Part shown: piece after piece, positions 1 to 9,511 of the stretch
Layout: each line of letters starts with the position of its first letter
How positions within the stretch are numbered: position 1 is the first letter of the stretch
Source of the DNA: Brucella intermedia LMG 3301
GTDB taxonomy: Bacteria; Pseudomonadota; Alphaproteobacteria; Rhizobiales; Rhizobiaceae
Reading direction: 5' to 3'
Assembly: GCF_000182645.1 (NCBI RefSeq)
Contig: NZ_ACQA01000001.1
Span: 1,302,001-1,366,000 of the forward strand
Length of the DNA: 64,000 bases
Notes under the pieces: generated by a model
Told to the model about the DNA's origin: nothing
Seen by the model: the letters and a program-made list of their open reading frames with translations, nothing else
The model's database searches: none
Position numbers and translations under genes: made by a program

Positions 1-723
1 CGTACCACGACGGAGGCTTGGCAGAAGACGCAACAGCTTCCACCAGTGATCGACTTCCAGGCTGTAGAAATCGAGTTTACCGTCATCCACAGTGGCATCC
101 TTCTCCACGGCCATGCCGCCGCCGTAGAATTTTCCATTCCCCACAGAGACCTGCAACGTACGGATTTTTTCCGTCATGCCGTCATGTTCCAGATAGGCCG
201 TAAATAGCTCCGAACGCATGAGAATCCGTGCCGCGACAATCGCGTAGCCGAGTTTACCCCATTTCTTCTTCGCCGCGGAACTCAGCTGCTGTGCCAGTTC
301 GGCGCTGAAACCTATGCTCGCGACGTTGAAGTAAAGATGACCGTTCACCTCGCCAAGATCGATGGGGCGCGCCTCATAAGAAGCAATGCGCCGCGCCGCC
401 TCAACCGGATCGGCAGGAATGCCGACGGTCCGGGCAAAATCGTTTGCGGTTCCAAGTGGCAGAATTGCGAGCGGCAGTCCCGTTTCCATCAATCCTCTGG
501 CCGCAGCATTCAACGATCCGTCGCCACCACCAACGATGACGAGATCGCAATCTCTTTCCCCAAGGATCACATCGGAAATCGTCTCGTCATCTTGCGGGCT
601 TCGCTCGACGAGTTGGAGCCCGCCGTGCTCCAACGCGGAACGAATGTCCGCACCGTATCCCCTGCCATTTCGGGCATGTGGATTTACTATAAGCAGTGCC
701 CGCCGCATTGTGGTCTTGCCCAT
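1..723 (-). CDS. Diacylglycerol kinase family lipid kinase (C-terminus outside window)
   Basis: The reading frame runs 241 codons from an ATG to the window edge without a stop, so the C-terminus is missing. The N-terminus (MRRALLIVNPHARNG) and the glycine-rich GGGDGSLN at residues 65-72, followed by GTANDFAR around residue 90, are the nucleotide-binding motifs of the DAGK catalytic family (YegS/BmrU type), which phosphorylates diacylglycerol or related membrane lipids in the cytoplasm. The ATG is preceded by an AGGAAA ribosome site; a second ATG five codons in is also possible. It is the last gene before the tRNA-Gly and points away from it. Family assignment is firm; the lipid substrate cannot be read from sequence. 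Confidence 0.88.
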   Translation of the reverse strand, partial: MGKTTMRRALLIVNPHARNGRGYGADIRSALEHGGLQLVERSPQDDETISDVILGERDCDLVIVGGGDGSLNAAARGLMETGLPLAILPLGTANDFARTVGIPADPVEAARRIASYEARPIDLGEVNGHLYFNVASIGFSAELAQQLSSAAKKKWGKLGYAIVAARILMRSELFTAYLEHDGMTEKIRTLQVSVGNGKFYGGGMAVEKDATVDDGKLDFYSLEVDHWWKLLRLLPSLRRGT

Positions 724-1012
724 GGATTTCCTGTCATCTGCAACAGCCTGCAATCTGGCTGCATGGTTGAGAGCGCCATTTGCAGATGGCCCCTCGAACT
801 CGGATATCAATGGGACAGGTCATGAAAGATTTGTCACGGCGCTGTAGTGTTTCGTGAGGCGATGAGATCAATTGGAATGAACAAGCCAAGGCTGTCGACA
901 AAACAGTTTGACGAGCCCAGAAAGAGAACATAGGTTGTCAAAACCAACTGTAAATCGTTCTGAAGTGACCTTCTCAGATTTGTCGCTAATTTATTGAAAT
1001 GTATTACAGTTT
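724..1012. other. Intergenic stretch between lipid kinase and tRNA-Gly
   Basis: About 290 bases with no convincing gene. A 65-codon frame on the minus strand (734-931) lacks a ribosome site and any recognisable domain. The segment should hold the kinase promoter and, near 970-1012, the tRNA promoter, but no clear -35/-10 pair stands out. Confidence 0.5.
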
Positions 1013-1086
1013 GCGGGTATGATGTAATGGTAGCCTGTCAGCTTCCCAAGCTGAACGCGCGGGTTCGATTCCCGCTACCCGCTCCA
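1013..1086 (+). tRNA. tRNA-Gly (anticodon CCC)
   Basis: A complete 74-base cloverleaf can be folded: acceptor stem GCGGGTA (1013-1019) pairs with TACCCGC (1076-1082), then discriminator T and an encoded CCA (1084-1086). The anticodon stem TCAGC/GCTGA encloses loop TTCCCAA, giving anticodon CCC, which reads GGG. The T-arm has the usual GGTTCGATTCC core. It stands alone between oppositely directed protein genes and its 3' end could serve as an integration site, although no integrase is present in this window. Confidence 0.96.
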
Positions 1087-1111
1087 GCCGGCCCCACTCA
1101 AAAGCGAAAGT

Positions 1112-1354
1112 CTACCGGACATTTTCTCCGGTCTTGGGATCGACTTTGACCTCCACCTTGGCGCCAGCCTTGGTGACATACTCGATCTCATAATATCCGC
1201 GGTCGTTCCAGTCGACTTCATCGATAAAAGCCGTATCCGCCTTCTGTTCGATTTTTGCGATTATCTCCGAAAGCTTGGAGCCTTCCGGTGGCGGTGCGGC
1301 ATAAGCGGCAGCGGCGGATAAACCAATAAACAAGGTCGTAGCGGCAAGACGCAT
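1112..1354 (-). CDS. Small secreted PepSY-like protein
   Basis: An 80-residue protein with a clear signal peptide (residues 1-19, cleavage after AYA). The mature part is short and charged: KLSEIIAKIEQ, then EVDWNDRGYYEIEYVTKAGAKVEVKVDPKTGE. This beta-strand pattern ending in D-P-x-T-G is typical of a single PepSY or PepSY-like domain, a periplasmic module found in peptidase propeptides and in small stand-alone proteins. The upstream sequence has a GGAG-like site (AAGGAGAAGATC before the ATG). Function is unknown; periplasmic location is inferred from the signal peptide. Confidence 0.8.
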   Translation of the reverse strand: MRLAATTLFIGLSAAAAYAAPPPEGSKLSEIIAKIEQKADTAFIDEVDWNDRGYYEIEYVTKAGAKVEVKVDPKTGENVR

Positions 1355-1419
1355 GATCTTCTCCTTTATCTACCGTAAAGGATAGGGGTTCAGGCGCCGT
1401 CTTCAAGCCCAACAGACAA

Positions 1420-1611
1420 TTACTTGATGATAGGGCTGATCGAACCGGTGAAGGTTTGATCGATCATGGCAGAGAGTTTCGGCTCTGCTCCGGATAAAAT
1501 CACAACGATGGCAAGCATCAATATCAACGGTGCGGCAAGAATGCCGCTCCTTACAGCCGGTTCAAGAATACGCCGGGTTCTGTTGTGTCGTATTGATTGC
1601 CGATTTCTCAT
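1420..1611 (-). CDS. Hypothetical single-span membrane protein (63 aa)
   Basis: A 63-residue frame with a basic N-terminus (about eight Arg/His in the first 21 residues) and one hydrophobic segment (about 23-41, GILAAPLILMLAIVVIL), then a short tail ending FTGSISPIIK. The arrangement resembles a short Flp-type pilin or pseudopilin start, or a small inner-membrane protein with its N-terminus inside, but nothing is conserved enough to name a family. It lies just downstream of ntrC, where Brucellaceae genomes normally carry ntrYX. It may be a real small gene, with moderate confidence. Confidence 0.45.
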   Translation of the reverse strand: MRNRQSIRHNRTRRILEPAVRSGILAAPLILMLAIVVILSGAEPKLSAMIDQTFTGSISPIIK

Positions 1612-1687
1612 ACAACCGACAGTAGCTGAACAGACTTAACCGCCCGTTAAATAACGTAGTTAATGGGTTTTCAGCACCTGATTGTCG

Positions 1688-3160
1688 CTAATTTCCCTTG
1701 TTTCCGCGATATATATTCACACCGAGTTCACGAATTTTCTTGCGCAGCGTATTACGGTTCAGCCCCAGAAGATCGGCCGCCTTGATCTGATTTCCCCGTG
1801 TCGCCGTAAGGCACGCCAGGATCAGGGGATATTCCAGTTCTGCCAGAACCCTGTGATAGAGGCCCGGCGGTGGCAAATCCGAACCGAACGACGCAAAATA
1901 GCGCTGCATGTTCTGCTCGACCGCCTGTGAAATGGAGATATTTTCGATATCTCCGGCGCCTGCTGGAACCACATCCGGTTTGGTAAGCTCGGCCCGCAAC
2001 TCCGTTTCGATAATTTCGGGTGAAATTTCTTCTTGCGGATAAAGTGCCGCAAGTCTTCGCACGAGATTTTCAAGCTCGCGGACATTGCCCGGCCATGGAT
2101 AGCGGCGCATCATTTCCAAACCGGCAGTGCTGATGCGTTTCTCCGGCAGTCCTTCTTCAGCAGCCCGCTTGAAAAAATGGCGCACGAGATCGGCTACGTC
2201 CTCGCTGCGCTCGCGAAGTGGCGGCAGACGCAGAGGTACGACATTCAGCCGGTAATAGAGATCCTCGCGAAACAGTCCTTGCGCGATCAGCTGCCGCAAA
2301 TCCTTGTTGGTTGCAGCAACGATACGCACATCTGTCCTGATCGGCGTGCGTCCGCCGACTGTCATATACTCGCCCTGTTGCAGCACACGCAGAAGACGGG
2401 TTTGCGCTTCCATTGGCATATCGCCAATCTCATCAAGAAACAGCGTGCCGCCATTTGCCTGCTCGAAGCGGCCGCTCGAGCGGTTTTGTGCTCCGGTGAA
2501 AGCGCCCTTCTCATGACCGAACAGTTCAGACTCGATCAGATCGCGCGGGATTGCCGCCATATTGATCGCAACAAAGGGTCCTTTTCGGCGACGCCCGTAT
2601 TCATGAAGGGCGCGCGCAACCAGTTCCTTGCCCGTACCGGATTCACCTGTCACCATGACGGTCAAATCCGTCTGCATCATGCGCGCCAGCAAACGGTAGA
2701 TTTCCTGCATCGCAGGCGAGCGGCCAACCAGCGGCATGTTGTCTGCCTGCTCGTCGGAAAGGGCTGCGGCGGGCTTGTTCTTGGGCTCCGACAGCGCTCG
2801 ACCGGCTATATTGATGAGCTCCGTGAGATCGAATGGCTTCGGCAGATATTCGTACGCTCCCGCCTCGGATGCCCGGATTGCCGTCATGAATGTGTTCTGC
2901 GCACTCATGACGACGACCGGAAGGTCCGGGCGCATCTTCTTGACGCGCGGGAGAAGGTCGAAGGCGTTTTCGTCGGGCATATTGACGTCGGTAATGACCA
3001 GATCGCCGTCACCTGCCGCCACCCACCGCCAGAGCGAAGCAGCATTGGAAGTCACGCGTACATCGTAGCCTGCACGCGACAAGGCCTGGTTCAGCACTGT
3101 CCGAATGGCGGCATCGTCATCCGCCACCAATATGGTTCCAGACGGACGTCCTGCGATCAT
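1688..3160 (-). CDS. ntrC: Nitrogen regulation response regulator NR(I)
   Basis: A 490-residue sigma-54 activator with receiver, AAA+ and DNA-binding domains in order. The receiver carries the phospho-acceptor aspartate at about residue 58 ([10 protein letters not shown]) and the KPF switch lysine. The central domain has Walker A GESGTGKE, the sigma-54 contact loop GAFTGA and Walker [10 protein letters not shown]. The C-terminal Fis-type helix-turn-helix is [19 protein letters not shown]. It activates nitrogen-assimilation promoters when phosphorylated by NtrB. Its ATG overlaps the ntrB stop by four bases, so the two are translationally coupled. In related genomes ntrY and ntrX follow; here they do not. 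Confidence 0.97.
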   Translation of the reverse strand: MIAGRPSGTILVADDDAAIRTVLNQALSRAGYDVRVTSNAASLWRWVAAGDGDLVITDVNMPDENAFDLLPRVKKMRPDLPVVVMSAQNTFMTAIRASEAGAYEYLPKPFDLTELINIAGRALSEPKNKPAAALSDEQADNMPLVGRSPAMQEIYRLLARMMQTDLTVMVTGESGTGKELVARALHEYGRRRKGPFVAINMAAIPRDLIESELFGHEKGAFTGAQNRSSGRFEQANGGTLFLDEIGDMPMEAQTRLLRVLQQGEYMTVGGRTPIRTDVRIVAATNKDLRQLIAQGLFREDLYYRLNVVPLRLPPLRERSEDVADLVRHFFKRAAEEGLPEKRISTAGLEMMRRYPWPGNVRELENLVRRLAALYPQEEISPEIIETELRAELTKPDVVPAGAGDIENISISQAVEQNMQRYFASFGSDLPPPGLYHRVLAELEYPLILACLTATRGNQIKAADLLGLNRNTLRKKIRELGVNIYRGNKGN

Positions 3161-4272
3161 GCGTTATCTCCAGTATTTCCAGACGTATTTTTCCATGCAG
3201 GCATCAAAACCCGAAAAGTCGTGCGCGAAGGATGGCTGTCGCATTCGATGATGCCGCCATGATCACCAATGATCTTCGCGACCAGCGCCAGGCCGAGCCC
3301 GGAACCGTTAGTCTTCGTCGTCACGAAGGGATCGAACAGATGCGGGAGCATGTCCTGCGGCACTCCCGGCCCATTATCATGCACGCAGAACTCGAGAGGC
3401 AGCGCCACCCTGTCCCGCGCGCCCGGGACCTGGAGGCGAATGCCAGGACGATAGGCCGTGGACAGAACAATCTCGCCGCCCTCACGCTCACCGATGGCTT
3501 CCGAGGCATTCTTAAGCAAATTGAGAAAAACCTGCACGAGTTGGTCACGATTGGCGAAGACCGGCGGGAGCGACGGATCATAATCTTCCACGAAACGAAT
3601 CTTCCGCGCGAACCCGTTCTTCGCAATTGCCTTCACATGATCCAGAACCGCATGAATATTGACCGCAGAGCGCTCGATAGGACGTTCATCCGAGAAAACT
3701 TCCATGCGGTCGACAAGTGAGACTATCCGATCCGTTTCGTCAGTAATAAGCCGCGCAAGGGCGCGGTCCTCGTCACTGACAACCTGCTCCAGCAATTGCG
3801 CCGCGCCACGGATACCAGAAAGCGGGTTCTTGATTTCATGGGCCAACATCGATGCAAGCCCGGTCACCGACCGTGCAGCGCCGCGATGCGTCATCTGCCG
3901 ATCGATCTTTTCGGCCATCGTCTTTTCCTTGAAGAGGATGACCACCGCTCCCGGCAGTTCTGCGACGGGCGCCACGTAAATATCAACGATACGTTCGGCC
4001 CCAAGACGCGGCGACGAGACATCCACGCGATATTCATTCACCGGCATCTGGCTGGTGCGAACCTGATCGACCAGCGCCAGAAGCGGACTGCCGAAAGGCA
4101 GAAAGGATTCCAGTCGGTTGCGCGCCAGAATAGACGAGCCGGAACGAAAGAATTGTTCCGCATCCAGATTGGCATAGGCGATATAATTCTCGGCGCTGAC
4201 CATGATGACCGGCTGGCTGATGGCATCGAGCACGACGGAAGGAATGCCGTTCGCTTCTGTTCTTTCGCGCAT
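3157..4272 (-). CDS. ntrB: Nitrogen regulation sensor kinase NR(II)
   Basis: A 371-residue PAS-domain histidine kinase. The N-terminal PAS region (about 12-115) is followed by the H-box [15 protein letters not shown] with the phospho-accepting histidine near residue 145, then N-box (LLKNASEA), G1 (DNGPGV) and G2 (GSGLGLA) ATP-binding motifs. No membrane span is present, as expected for the cytoplasmic NtrB that takes its signal from PII. I use the ATG at 4272: it overlaps the dusB stop as TGATG and gives the usual length. The frame stays open 40 codons further upstream, inside dusB, but that part has unrelated composition. Confidence 0.96.
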   Translation of the reverse strand: MRERTEANGIPSVVLDAISQPVIMVSAENYIAYANLDAEQFFRSGSSILARNRLESFLPFGSPLLALVDQVRTSQMPVNEYRVDVSSPRLGAERIVDIYVAPVAELPGAVVILFKEKTMAEKIDRQMTHRGAARSVTGLASMLAHEIKNPLSGIRGAAQLLEQVVSDEDRALARLITDETDRIVSLVDRMEVFSDERPIERSAVNIHAVLDHVKAIAKNGFARKIRFVEDYDPSLPPVFANRDQLVQVFLNLLKNASEAIGEREGGEIVLSTAYRPGIRLQVPGARDRVALPLEFCVHDNGPGVPQDMLPHLFDPFVTTKTNGSGLGLALVAKIIGDHGGIIECDSHPSRTTFRVLMPAWKNTSGNTGDNA

Positions 4273-5279
4273 CAGGCAACCTCTTTGAGCGCGACTTCCG
4301 GAACTTCGCGCGTGAAGATGCGGCGCAAAGCATCGATAACGGCTTGCCGGTCGGTTTGAGTCATAACATCCGCTTTCTCGGCAGGCATACATGCCGCACC
4401 CGCATGACGATCAAGATACCAGCCAAGATGTTTACGGGAATGACGGACACCCGTCGTGCTTCCATAGTGGTCGAGCATATCTTCGTAATGCTTTATAATA
4501 TATTCGAGAACTTCACTTCGCGACTTTGGGGCAAAATCACTTCCTGCGATTGCGCCGGCCAACCACGGCTGGCCATAAGAAGCACGTCCCACCATCACGG
4601 CGTCCGCCCCGGAACGGCGCAGAATTTCCTCGGCATCCTCCCGACACGCCACATCCCCGTTGGCGACTAACGGAATCTTGACCGCATCGCGAACGGCGCG
4701 AATTGCATCCCAGTCCGCCTTGCCTTCATAAAACTGGCAACGGGTCCGCCCATGCACAGTCACCATGGCGATACCGGCGCTTTCCGCCCGCCTTGCGAGT
4801 TCAGGCGCATTGATGCTCTTCTCATCCCATCCCAGCCGCATCTTGAGCGTAACCGGAACGTTGACCGCATTAACGGTGGCCTCCACAAGCGTCATTGCGT
4901 GATCAAGATCGCGCATCAATGCAGACCCGGAATAACCGCCCGTCACTTTCTTGGCTGGACAGCCCATATTGATATCGATGATATCAGCACCTTCTCCTTC
5001 GGCGATCCTGGCCGCTTCGCCCATCCAATGGGCTTCACGTCCCGCGAGTTGCACAACGTGTGTTCCAAGCCCTTCTCCGGAAAGGCGCAGAAGACTTTCC
5101 CTGTGGCGGTTGCACAGTTCGGCGCTGGCGACCATTTCAGACACCACCATGCCCGCGCCAGCCTCTGCGGCACGCCTGCGGAAAGGAAGGTCCGAAACGC
5201 CCGACATAGGCGCGAGAAAGACGCGGTTGGCAAGCGCCACACCGCCGATGTTCAAAGGTTGATCGAGAAAACTCACCAA
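4272..5279 (-). CDS. dusB: tRNA-dihydrouridine synthase (DusB/NifR3)
   Basis: A 335-residue FMN enzyme that reduces specific uridines in the tRNA D-loop. The N-terminal [13 protein letters not shown] and the [17 protein letters not shown] motif (catalytic cysteine about residue 107) are diagnostic, with HGRTRCQFY and ANGD further on lining the FMN/TIM-barrel. It is first in the dusB-ntrB-ntrC operon, an arrangement widespread in rhizobia. The start is not ATG: the frame begins TTG GTG, either of which could initiate, with an AAATAGG site upstream. The divergent promoter region to ispDF is short. Confidence 0.95.
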   Translation of the reverse strand: MVSFLDQPLNIGGVALANRVFLAPMSGVSDLPFRRRAAEAGAGMVVSEMVASAELCNRHRESLLRLSGEGLGTHVVQLAGREAHWMGEAARIAEGEGADIIDINMGCPAKKVTGGYSGSALMRDLDHAMTLVEATVNAVNVPVTLKMRLGWDEKSINAPELARRAESAGIAMVTVHGRTRCQFYEGKADWDAIRAVRDAVKIPLVANGDVACREDAEEILRRSGADAVMVGRASYGQPWLAGAIAGSDFAPKSRSEVLEYIIKHYEDMLDHYGSTTGVRHSRKHLGWYLDRHAGAACMPAEKADVMTQTDRQAVIDALRRIFTREVPEVALKEVA

Positions 5280-5377
5280 TAATGCCTATTTGATGTGCAT
5301 AGTGCGATTAGCACATACATTAATCAGTCTCACTTTTCAACGCAAGGAAAAGCGCGCGCAAGATTACGATAAATCAA
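5280..5377. promoter_or_regulatory. Divergent dusB/ispDF promoter region with inverted repeat
   Basis: This short gap must hold the promoters for both divergent units. It contains the inverted repeat ATGTGC-N12-GCACAT (5293-5316), inside which GTGC-GATTA-GCAC (5302-5314) forms a tighter palindrome. Its position just upstream of the dusB-ntrBC operon would suit a regulator such as autogenous NtrC, but the arms do not match the usual TGCAC-N7-GTGCA NtrC site well. The symmetry is seen; the regulator is not known. Confidence 0.4.
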
Positions 5378-6646
5378 TTGTCGTCTGGCATTTATCCGCG
5401 CAAGGCATTATTCGGCTTGGGAACACAACCCTTGGCAGAGGCGACAACCATTACAAAGATTGCAGCAGTCATTGTGGCAGCTGGCCGCGGAGAGCGAGCC
5501 GGGCAGAGTGTCGAGGGGCCGAAACAGTACCGGCGCATCGGCGGCGAAGCCGTGCTTGCCCGTACTTTGCGCGTCTTTATCGACTGCCCGCTGGTTGATA
5601 GTATCGCTGTTGTGATTCATCCTGACGATCATGCGCTTTATGAACGCGCCCTTCCGGAAAACAGAAGCAATATTCTGGTTGTGAACGGCGGCCCCACCCG
5701 GCAGGAATCCACTCGTCTTGGTCTCCGTGCGTTGCAAGACTCTGCGCCGCAATATGTCATGATCCATGATGGCGTGAGGCCGTTCGTCGGTCAGGACTTG
5801 CTGAAGCGTATCGTTGAAAACCTTGCGCCGGATGAAGGCGTTCTGCCCGCATTGGCTGTCTCCGACACGCTCAAGCAGTCGTCCACGGACGGAACCGTAA
5901 AAACGACTGTGCCCCGCGCCGGTCTTTTTGCGGCGCAGACACCACAAGCGTTTCCCTACGCGCCGATCCTAAACGCGCATGAAAAGGCCTTCGCAATCAA
6001 TCGTTCTGATTTCACGGATGATGCCGCCATTGCCGAATGGCAGGGCATTGCTGTTCGCATCATCGAAGGATCGGCAGACAATACAAAGCTTACCTGGGCA
6101 AAGGATATTGAAATGGCTGACAAGCGCCTGCGGCAAGACCACGTTTCGTTTCCCGACATTCGCACCGGCAATGGCTACGACGTTCATTCTTTTGAACCCG
6201 GCGATCATGTGACGCTGTGCGGTGTGAAAATCCCCCATGAAGCAAAACTCAACGGCCATTCAGATGCCGATGTCGGACTTCATGCGCTGACCGACGCCCT
6301 GCTTGCAACACGGGGAGCCGGCGATATCGGCACGCATTTCCCTCCTTCCGATCCGCAATGGAAAGGTGCGGCTTCCCGTATATTTGTCGAACATGCCGCC
6401 AATATCGTGCGTGAAGCAGGCGGTCGTATCGCCAATGTCGATGTGACCTTTATCAGCGAAGCACCAAAGATCGGCCCGCATCGCATAGCAATGACAGAAG
6501 CGCTTTGCGACATGCTGGGCATTGCAGCGGACCGCGTTTCCGTCAAAGCCACGACCAATGAAAAGCTGGGCTTCGTGGGACGTCGTGAGGGTATCGCAGC
6601 AATCGCAACGGCAACCGTCATCTATCCCGGCGAGGTTCCCGAATGA
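5378..6646 (+). CDS. ispDF: Bifunctional IspD/IspF (MEP pathway)
   Basis: A fusion of 2-C-methyl-D-erythritol 4-phosphate cytidylyltransferase (IspD, about residues 25-255) and 2-C-methyl-D-erythritol 2,4-cyclodiphosphate synthase (IspF, about 262-422). IspD shows the nucleotide loop [12 protein letters not shown] and HDGVRPF. IspF shows GNGYDVHSF with the zinc-site Asp/His and [14 protein letters not shown]. Both act in isoprenoid precursor synthesis; IspE is not here. There is no ATG before the catalytic core: TTG at 5378, TTG at 5417 (after an AAGG) and TTG at 5432 are candidates, so the first 10-20 residues are uncertain. The fusion is common in alphaproteobacteria. Confidence 0.95.
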   Translation: MSSGIYPRKALFGLGTQPLAEATTITKIAAVIVAAGRGERAGQSVEGPKQYRRIGGEAVLARTLRVFIDCPLVDSIAVVIHPDDHALYERALPENRSNILVVNGGPTRQESTRLGLRALQDSAPQYVMIHDGVRPFVGQDLLKRIVENLAPDEGVLPALAVSDTLKQSSTDGTVKTTVPRAGLFAAQTPQAFPYAPILNAHEKAFAINRSDFTDDAAIAEWQGIAVRIIEGSADNTKLTWAKDIEMADKRLRQDHVSFPDIRTGNGYDVHSFEPGDHVTLCGVKIPHEAKLNGHSDADVGLHALTDALLATRGAGDIGTHFPPSDPQWKGAASRIFVEHAANIVREAGGRIANVDVTFISEAPKIGPHRIAMTEALCDMLGIAADRVSVKATTNEKLGFVGRREGIAAIATATVIYPGEVPE

Positions 6647-7140
6647 GCGCACTCATCGCAGAAGAAAAAGCCATTGTCGTGCTGGAGGCATGCCGCAACG
6701 CCGGTGCAATGATCGCAACGGCTGAATCCTGCACAGGTGGGTTGATAGCCGGAGCCTTGACCGATATCGCCGGGTCATCCGATGTCGTGGATCGCGGTTT
6801 TGTCACCTATTCCAATGAAGCAAAAGCCGAAATGATCGAAGTTCCGATGGAATTGATCAATCGCTTTGGCGCGGTTTCGAAAGAAGTAGCACTTTCCATG
6901 GCTGAAGGAGCACTTGCGCGGTCCCGCGCCGGTGTAACTGTGGCTGTTACCGGAGTTGCCGGACCTGGTGGGGGCTCCGATGAAAAGCCTGTGGGCCTTG
7001 TTCACATCGCCTCGGCGCGAAAAGGCTACACGACGCTTCACCGCGAATGCCGTTTCGGTCAAAAAACCAGAGCTGACATCCGCCACGCAACGGTTCTTGC
7101 TGCATTGGACCTCGTTCTGGAAAACCTTCGACAGCCCTGA
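6643..7140 (+). CDS. CinA C-terminal family protein (PncC-type NMN deamidase)
   Basis: A 165-residue stand-alone CinA C-terminal domain. AESCTGG (residues 27-33) and VTYSNEAK (54-61) hold the serine and tyrosine of the nicotinamide-nucleotide amidohydrolase site, and GVAGPGGGS(D)EKPVGLVH is the second signature. Such proteins recycle nicotinamide mononucleotide to nicotinate mononucleotide for NAD supply. The ATG overlaps the ispDF stop by four bases (ATGA), so the two are co-translated. The N-terminal molybdopterin-binding half of full-length CinA is absent, which is normal for PncC. Enzyme activity is inferred from the family. Confidence 0.9.
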   Translation: MSALIAEEKAIVVLEACRNAGAMIATAESCTGGLIAGALTDIAGSSDVVDRGFVTYSNEAKAEMIEVPMELINRFGAVSKEVALSMAEGALARSRAGVTVAVTGVAGPGGGSDEKPVGLVHIASARKGYTTLHRECRFGQKTRADIRHATVLAALDLVLENLRQP

Positions 7141-7197
7141 GACGTACACTTTTATCTGCCGCGCCCTACCTTTGTCTTTGGTCAAGATAAGGAGAAC

Positions 7198-7944
7198 ATG
7201 GCGATGCGTTTCGACGGAAAGGTGGCAATCGTTACCGGTGGGGCAAGCGGCATTGGTGAAGCAACCGCTCGAGCTTTCATTCGCGAGGGAGCGAATGTCG
7301 TCATCGCCGATTATTCTGATCACGGCCAGCAGTTGGCAAATGAGCTTGCAGGCGGCAGCGAGCGGGCATTATTCGTCAAGACCGATGTGGCCGACACGAA
7401 AGCCGTGCAGGCGCTGATTGCTAAAACCGTCGAAACCTATGGGCGCCTCGACATCATGTTCGCCAATGCAGGCATCGCCGCAGATGGCCCGATTGATGAA
7501 CTGGACGAAACTGCATGGCAGAAAACCATCGATATCAATCTTACCGGCGTCTATCTTTGCGATAAATACGCCATCGACCAGATGCGTTCGCAAGGCGGCG
7601 GTGTGATCGTGAATTGCGGGTCCATCCATAGTCATGTCGGAAAATCTGGTGTCACGGCTTATGCGGCAGCAAAGGGAGGTGTGAAACTCCTGACGCAGAC
7701 GCTCGCAATTGACTATGGAGCGCAGAACATTCGGGTAAATGCAGTCTGCCCCGGCTATATCGACACACCGCTGCTCAAGGATATACCCGAAGACAAGAAA
7801 GAGGCTCTGGTAGCCTTGCATCCAATTGGCCGGCTCGGACGCGCCGAGGAAGTTGCCAGCGTCGTGCTCTTCCTGGCGAGCGACGAGGCTTCCTTCGTCA
7901 CCGGTGCGTCCATATTGGTCGATGGCGGTTATACGGCGCAATAA
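7198..7944 (+). CDS. SDR family NAD(P)-dependent oxidoreductase
   Basis: A classical 248-residue short-chain dehydrogenase/reductase. The cofactor loop is TGGASGIG (13-20), NAG lies near 90-92, the catalytic serine is about 142 and the YxxxK pair about Tyr155/Lys159 (YAAAK). The C-terminal LASDEASFVTGASILVDGG is typical of the FabG-like subgroup. Aspartate at the end of the second beta strand (VVIADYS) suggests NAD rather than NADP. An AAGGAG lies just upstream; two ATGs six bases apart (7198 and 7204) are possible starts, and spacing slightly favours the second. The substrate cannot be assigned. It converges with the START-domain gene. Confidence 0.88.
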   Translation: MAMRFDGKVAIVTGGASGIGEATARAFIREGANVVIADYSDHGQQLANELAGGSERALFVKTDVADTKAVQALIAKTVETYGRLDIMFANAGIAADGPIDELDETAWQKTIDINLTGVYLCDKYAIDQMRSQGGGVIVNCGSIHSHVGKSGVTAYAAAKGGVKLLTQTLAIDYGAQNIRVNAVCPGYIDTPLLKDIPEDKKEALVALHPIGRLGRAEEVASVVLFLASDEASFVTGASILVDGGYTAQ

Positions 7945-7971
7945 ACAGAGCTCCGAAAATCTGGGCTACAT

Positions 7972-8427
7972 TCAGGCCGTTCCGTAAATCTGATCGGCCC
8001 GTTTCTCGAAAGCTTCGGAAAACTTCTTGAAAGCTAGATCGAACATGGTTCCCATGAGAAGACCAAGCGTCCGGCTCTTGAACTCGTAATCGATGAAGAA
8101 CTCGACATCACATTCGCCGCCATCACCCACGGGTTTAAAGGTCCAGCGATTGTCGAGATAGCGAAACGGCCCGTCGAGATACTTAACATCAATGACATTA
8201 TCCTCAGGCTTCAGCAGAACCTGGCTGGTAAATGTCTCGCGTATGAGCTTGTAACCAACCGTCATGTCGGCAATGAGAAGGGCCTTGCCGTCACGCTCCT
8301 TGCGGGAGCGAACCGACAAAGCCTCGCACATTGGCAGAAATTCCGGATATTTCTCCACATCCGCTACGAGCCCGAACATCTGCTCTGCCCGGTGATGCAC
8401 CCGCCTGACGGTTGTGAACTGCGGCAT
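7972..8427 (-). CDS. RatA/COQ10-type START-domain protein
   Basis: A 151-residue single START-like domain of the polyketide cyclase/COQ10 family. The opening (hydrophobic strand, RVHHRAEQMFGLVADVEKYPEFLP) and the central WTFKP...CDVEFFIDYEF are the recognised signatures. Homologues are mitochondrial Coq10, which binds ubiquinone and aids respiration, and bacterial RatA, described as a toxin acting on 70S ribosome assembly; there is no antitoxin partner here. It sits seven bases downstream of lipA and is probably co-transcribed with it, a conserved neighbourhood in Rhizobiales that favours the respiratory reading. Confidence 0.88.
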   Translation of the reverse strand: MPQFTTVRRVHHRAEQMFGLVADVEKYPEFLPMCEALSVRSRKERDGKALLIADMTVGYKLIRETFTSQVLLKPEDNVIDVKYLDGPFRYLDNRWTFKPVGDGGECDVEFFIDYEFKSRTLGLLMGTMFDLAFKKFSEAFEKRADQIYGTA

Positions 8428-8434
8428 GTCTGAT

Positions 8435-9400
8435 CTAGGCCCTGGCTGCGATCTGCGCCTCGCGGGCTGCCCTCAGCTTGGCAAAATCATCGCCAGCATG
8501 ATGCGACGAGCGGGTCAACGGGCTGGATGCGACCAACAGGAAGCCCTTCGTCCGGCCAATCGTTTCGAACGACTTGAATTCATCAGGGGTCACGAAGCGA
8601 ATGACAGGATGATGCTTGCGGGTCGGCTGAAGGTACTGACCGATGGTCATGAAGTCCACATCAGCCGAACGAAGATCATCCATCAGCTGAAGGATTTCAT
8701 TCCGCTCTTCGCCAAGGCCAACCATAATGCCGGACTTGGTGAAAATGGTTGGATCGAGCTCCTTGACGCGCTGCAGGAGGCGGATCGAATGGAAGTACCG
8801 GGCGCCGGGACGAACCTTGAGATACTTCGAAGGAACGGTTTCCAGATTGTGGTTGAACACGTCCGGACGTGCCTTAACGACGATTTCAAGAGCGCCTTCC
8901 TTGCGCAGGAAATCCGGCGTCAGGATTTCGATCGTGGTCGCAGGCGTGGCTTCGCGGATAGCCTGAATAACCTCCGCAAAATGCTGGGCACCACCGTCGG
9001 CAAGATCGTCGCGATCCACCGAAGTGATGACCACATGCGTCAGGCCCATCTGCTTGACGGCCTTCGCGACATTTTCCGGTTCATTCGGATCAAGTGCGGT
9101 TGGAATGCCGGTCGAGACATTGCAGAATGCGCAGGCGCGTGTGCAAATCTCGCCCATGATCATGAAGGTGGCGTGCTTCTTTTCCCAGCACTCGCCGATA
9201 TTCGGACAACCAGCCTCCTCACAAACCGTAACCAGCTTGTTCGAGCGAACGATATCGCGCGTTTCGCTATAGCCACGCGAGACAGGAGCCTTGACGCGGA
9301 TCCAGTCCGGCTTCTTCAGGACAACATTGTCCGGACGATGCGCCTTTTCTGGATGCCGTTCGCGCTTGCCTTGGTTCACCAGATCGAGAACTGTAACCAT
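8435..9400 (-). CDS. lipA: Lipoyl synthase
   Basis: A 321-residue radical-SAM enzyme that inserts two sulfurs into protein-bound octanoyl chains to make lipoyl groups. The auxiliary cluster cysteines lie at about 60, 65 and 71 ([13 protein letters not shown]) and the radical-SAM CxxxCxxC at 86, 90 and 93 (ICTRACAFC). The ATG at 9400 is chosen because AGGGAAA lies just upstream and the length fits the family; the frame is open ten codons further. Its products, the lipoylated domains of PdhB and PdhC, are encoded immediately upstream, so enzyme and substrate are grouped. Confidence 0.97.
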   Translation of the reverse strand: MVTVLDLVNQGKRERHPEKAHRPDNVVLKKPDWIRVKAPVSRGYSETRDIVRSNKLVTVCEEAGCPNIGECWEKKHATFMIMGEICTRACAFCNVSTGIPTALDPNEPENVAKAVKQMGLTHVVITSVDRDDLADGGAQHFAEVIQAIREATPATTIEILTPDFLRKEGALEIVVKARPDVFNHNLETVPSKYLKVRPGARYFHSIRLLQRVKELDPTIFTKSGIMVGLGEERNEILQLMDDLRSADVDFMTIGQYLQPTRKHHPVIRFVTPDEFKSFETIGRTKGFLLVASSPLTRSSHHAGDDFAKLRAAREAQIAARA

Positions 9401-9511
9401 GCTTTCCCTGCCTATCCGGGCCATTTTCAAGAATGGACCTGAAATGCTTTCAAAATTGGGCTTGGGTCCTAATCCCTGCCCTCTACCCTGTCAACTTGAG
9501 CGATTTGCTAC

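Noticed and set aside
734..931. A 65-codon frame between the lipid kinase and the tRNA
   Set aside because: No ribosome site and a cysteine-rich, unstructured composition.
1013..1086. Integration site with a mobile island at tRNA-Gly
   Set aside because: No integrase, direct repeat of the tRNA end or phage-like gene is visible nearby.
2033..3262. A long plus-strand frame opposite ntrC and the end of ntrB
   Set aside because: Antisense shadow of the ntrC gene; composition is unlike protein.
7972..8427. RatA toxin of a toxin-antitoxin pair
   Set aside because: The gene lies beside lipA without a partner; the COQ10-like role fits better.
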